A stretch of DNA of 64,000 nucleotides from Pseudomonas cremoris (lineage in GTDB: Bacteria > Pseudomonadota > Gammaproteobacteria > Pseudomonadales > Pseudomonadaceae). The stretch is taken from NCBI RefSeq assembly GCF_014230465.1, contig NZ_JAAXCY010000007.1:1-64000 (forward strand), in the 5' to 3' direction. The notes below the pieces were generated by a model. That model was given only the letters and a program-made list of their open reading frames with translations. It was not told the DNA's origin and made no database searches. Numbering within the stretch: position 1 is the stretch's first letter; the number at the start of each line of letters is the position of its first letter. Positions 61,631-64,000 of this stretch are shown piece by piece. Position numbers and translations under genes: made by a program.

Positions 61631-62479
61631 CTACAACCGCTGCAGCCGGGCGACAACCGCTGCACTGGCGGGCTGCATCGGCGCCCGCAACTCGCTGCTG
61701 GTCAAACCTTGCAAAGCCAGTGCGGCTTTTACCGGTGCAGGATTGGGCTCCACAAACATTGTGTTGATCAATGGGAGCAAACTGAAAAACGTCGCCCGCG
61801 CCTCGGCCAGCTGGTTGTCCCGTACTTGCTGCCACAGCGTTACAAACTGCTCGGTACGCACATGAGCAGATGCCGCAATTGCACCGCTGGCGCCCAGGGT
61901 CAGTGCGTTGAAGATCTGGATGTCCTCGCCACACAACACATCCACTTTGCCACTGGCCAGCAGCGCCAAGGTATTGCCGAGGTTGCCGCCGCAATCCTTG
62001 ATCGCCACGATCCGCTCATGGGCAACGATGTTCAGTAAGGTGGCCTGTTCGAAGGTTGCGCCGGTGCGGTAGGGAATGTCGTACAGAATGATCGGTGCAC
62101 TGGAGGCATCTGCCATCGTGCGAAAGAACGCTTCAAGGCCGGCCTGGGACGGGCGGATGTAACTGGGGGCGGGCACCAGTAATCCGGCGACCGGGCGCTG
62201 CAGGACTTCACGTTGAAACTGCAGCAATTCAATCTGGTTGTTGCCCGCCAACCCCATCACCACGCGATGTGCCGGCACCCATTGCAACACGGCATCCAGC
62301 ACCGCCAGTTGCTCCTGGCGACTCAGCGACGCTGCTTCTCCGGTGGTGGTGCACACCATGATCCCCGCCACGTGTTTTTCCAGCAGGTGGCTGACCAGAC
62401 GGTGCAGGCCGATAAAGTCGATGGCACCCTCATGGAACGGTGTGACCACGGGAACCCAGATACCTTGAAACGCTGACAT
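61631..62479 (-). CDS. Dihydrodipicolinate synthase family protein (DapA-like)
   Basis: A 282-residue TIM-barrel aldolase. The residues of E. coli DapA are kept at the same positions: T44-T45 (CTTTGE), Y107, Y133 (LYDIPYRTG), R138 and the Schiff-base K161 (VAIKDCGGN). It could be a 4-hydroxy-tetrahydrodipicolinate synthase paralogue or another N-acetylneuraminate-lyase-type aldolase; Pseudomonas usually carries several. It is the first gene of the minus strand pair with the truncated hydrolase (about 160 bp apart). Confidence 0.87.
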   Translation of the reverse strand: MSAFQGIWVPVVTPFHEGAIDFIGLHRLVSHLLEKHVAGIMVCTTTGEAASLSRQEQLAVLDAVLQWVPAHRVVMGLAGNNQIELLQFQREVLQRPVAGLLVPAPSYIRPSQAGLEAFFRTMADASSAPIILYDIPYRTGATFEQATLLNIVAHERIVAIKDCGGNLGNTLALLASGKVDVLCGEDIQIFNALTLGASGAIAASAHVRTEQFVTLWQQVRDNQLAEARATFFSLLPLINTMFVEPNPAPVKAALALQGLTSSELRAPMQPASAAVVARLQRL

Positions 62480-62761
62480 GCACTTTCTCCTGATGATTGA
62501 CCGTATAAGTCACCGTCAGAAGGGCAGAGGGAATTGTGCAAGGGAGGGAGACCGTCGCGCTCAATGTCCTGTCAGCTCATCTGACGGGACAGCGCGCCCC
62601 GGTCACATGAGCGACTGTTTCTTCGATTTGAGGGCGTGCGCAACGCAACCTTGCGCCTTGGCAATCAAGCCAATGACGGAAAGGTTAACGAAAGAGGTTG
62701 CGGACATTGGCTGATACACCCTGAAGAAGGCGTTCATCTTCAGGGGATGTAAGAGCGTGTG

Positions 62762-63739
62762 TCAAGCCCGCCGCAGGTGTTGACGCACAAATTGCGCGAC
62801 TTCTGCTGCTAGCTCCCTGTCTTCCGGTGCGCCCATGAAACCGCCGTGGGGCATGGCTTCGAAAACATGCAGCACCGCTGTCACCTGTGCCTTGCGCAAG
62901 GCGCGGTGCAGACGCACGGTGTTGGACAGGAACAGGTCCCGTGTGCCGCTTTGCAGGAAGGTGGGAGGGAATCCCAGTGTGAAATCACCAAACAGCGGCG
63001 AAAGGTACGGATGGCACACATCTGCGCCAGCGGCATACAACAGATTGGCGCTTCTCAGCGAGTTGGGTAGCACCACGTCGACGGTACGGTTGACCTGGAA
63101 GCTATCACCGGATTCGGTCAGGTCCACCTCCGGCGACAACAGCACCAGCGCCGCCGGCAGCGGCAAACCTTCGTCACGGGCACGCAACACCATCGCCGCC
63201 GCGAGGTTGCCACCCGCCGAACGGCCGCCGATCACAATGTGTTCCGGGGCGTGGTGCTTGAGCACATGACGATAGGTGGCCATGCAATCATCCAGCGCCG
63301 CAGGGTAGGGATGATCGGGTGGCATGCGGTAATCCACGCCATAGCAGACCACATCGTGCAAGTCGGCCTGTTTACCGGCTGCGATACGGCAGTTTTCACC
63401 CCCGCCGAACACCAATGCGCCGCCATGCAGGTCGATGTAGGCAAAGCCCGTACCCGTCGTTGGGGTTGCCACGTGCACGGTGGTGCTTTCAAGGTGCAGC
63501 GTGTGAAGGTTGGCGCGCAGGGTTTCGGCCTGACCGGCGTTGGCACTGGCGTAATGCTGGGCCACGGCGGCTTGCATCTGACGCCAGCCAGTGTGGTCCT
63601 CGGGTGCGGGCAGGGCGTGCAAGGCGTTGAGTGGTACGCCGTCCGCCCCGACCAGGCGTTGAAGAGTTGCCTGGGCTTCGGGGCTGATGGACGACGGGAC
63701 CGGAATCGTCCGTGAGTCTAGTTTGACGCCTGTGTTCAT
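62762..63739 (-). CDS. HSL-type alpha/beta hydrolase (acetyl esterase-like)
   Basis: A 325-residue carboxylesterase of the hormone-sensitive-lipase family: oxyanion loop H105-G-G in DLHGGALVFGGG, nucleophile S174 in GGRSAGGN, Asp in GTRDLF and His in MPHGGFMG. No signal peptide. The start at 63739 gives MNTGVKLDSR; the longer frame to 63805 adds 22 unlikely residues. Substrate unknown. Confidence 0.87.
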   Translation of the reverse strand: MNTGVKLDSRTIPVPSSISPEAQATLQRLVGADGVPLNALHALPAPEDHTGWRQMQAAVAQHYASANAGQAETLRANLHTLHLESTTVHVATPTTGTGFAYIDLHGGALVFGGGENCRIAAGKQADLHDVVCYGVDYRMPPDHPYPAALDDCMATYRHVLKHHAPEHIVIGGRSAGGNLAAAMVLRARDEGLPLPAALVLLSPEVDLTESGDSFQVNRTVDVVLPNSLRSANLLYAAGADVCHPYLSPLFGDFTLGFPPTFLQSGTRDLFLSNTVRLHRALRKAQVTAVLHVFEAMPHGGFMGAPEDRELAAEVAQFVRQHLRRA

Positions 63740-63816
63740 GGGCTGACAGCTCGCGTTCGACGACTGGGGGGCGTAAGCATGCCAGCCCTGATATGCGGCT
63801 CGCAATGGGCGTGAGT

Positions 63817-64000
63817 TCAGTGCCCTGCGACAGCTGCCTTAATGGCGGCAATGTCGATTTTGGTCATGGTCATCATCGCCTCGAACGCCCGCTTGGCCGT
63901 GGCCGGATCGGAGTGGGTCACTGCGTCGGTCAACACCCGTGGCGTAATTTGCCACGACAATCCCCACTTGTCCTTGCACCAGCCGCAGGCACTTTCCTGG
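63817..64000 (-). CDS. VOC/PhnB-like protein, C-terminal part (runs off the window)
   Basis: Only the last 60 or so codons are in the window; the 5' end lies beyond position 64000. The translated end reads CGWCKDKWGLSWQITPRVLT ... AFEAMMTMTKIDIAAIKAA, typical of the glyoxalase/bleomycin-resistance (PhnB, 3-demethylubiquinone methyltransferase-like) family. TGA stop at 63817-63819. Function unknown. Confidence 0.75.
   Translation of the reverse strand, partial: QESACGWCKDKWGLSWQITPRVLTDAVTHSDPATAKRAFEAMMTMTKIDIAAIKAAVAGH

Noticed and set aside
62478..62714. A 78-codon plus-strand frame between the dapA-like and esterase genes
   Set aside because: Starts inside the dapA-like start region on the opposite strand, no ribosome site and no recognisable sequence. 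The 282-bp gap otherwise shows nothing clear.

Overview
The window looks like chromosome of a fluorescent Pseudomonas (P. fluorescens group). The grounds are high-GC coding with Pseudomonas-type gene content (ampR-ampC, a RstAB-like pair, proP, a nitrate reductase fused to a CysJ-like reductase next to nirBD, an Aer-like receptor) and two families of intergenic inverted repeats of the kind scattered through these genomes. No rRNA, tRNA, CRISPR array, transposase, integrase or phage gene was seen. About 57 protein genes are supported. One is cut by the right edge, and one hydrolase has lost its 5' end.

Layout. 1-5.5 kb: a DUF1289 protein, a tandem universal stress protein, MiaE, an MFS exporter and a RstA/RstB-like two-component system. 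5.5-11 kb: a MipA-type outer membrane protein, a serine-hydrolase homologue whose catalytic Ser reads Gly, a GFA-family protein, and a divergent ampC/ampR pair. 11-21.9 kb: small metabolic genes (DUF2252, a dienelactone-hydrolase-like Tat protein, a thioesterase, YceI, an EamA exporter with a divergent MocR regulator, an NTF2-like protein, a DUF6434/CPBP operon, an amidase and a MmyB-type regulator, and two small membrane proteins).

22-27.1 kb: a compact catabolic island with a periplasmic sugar/inositol-type binding protein, a phytanoyl-CoA-type dioxygenase and a short-chain dehydrogenase on the minus strand, divergent from a LacI-type regulator and a Gfo/Idh dehydrogenase. It resembles an inositol or rhizopine-like utilisation locus but has no ABC permease or ATPase beside it.

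27-43 kb: a diguanylate cyclase, a histidine kinase, a 0.5-kb non-coding block with strongly folded repeats, an Fsr-like exporter with a divergent AraC regulator, ProP, an ACS-family transporter, a MarR-GNAT fusion with a double operator, a PQQ-type sugar dehydrogenase with a membrane partner, a UvsE endonuclease, an outer-membrane SphA-like protein, a small kinase and a chemoreceptor.

43-50.7 kb: nitrate/nitrite assimilation. A 1322-residue nitrate reductase fused to a flavodoxin/FNR module diverges from nirBD. The 519-bp intergenic region holds, for each direction, a sigma-54 (GG-N10-GC) promoter, an ANTAR-type hexaloop hairpin (A1, G4) and an intrinsic terminator before the start codon. 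This suggests nitrogen-limitation control by NtrC/RpoN plus nitrate-dependent antitermination by a NasT-like protein encoded elsewhere, and it is the most interesting architecture in the window.

50.9-64 kb: an isochorismatase-family protein, a TetR regulator/O-methyltransferase pair with a clear operator, a LysE exporter, an Aer-like receptor, an OsmC-YcaO fusion, a reverse transsulfuration operon (cystathionine beta-synthase and gamma-lyase), a 5'-truncated hydrolase, a DapA homologue, an HSL-type esterase and the end of a VOC/PhnB-like gene.
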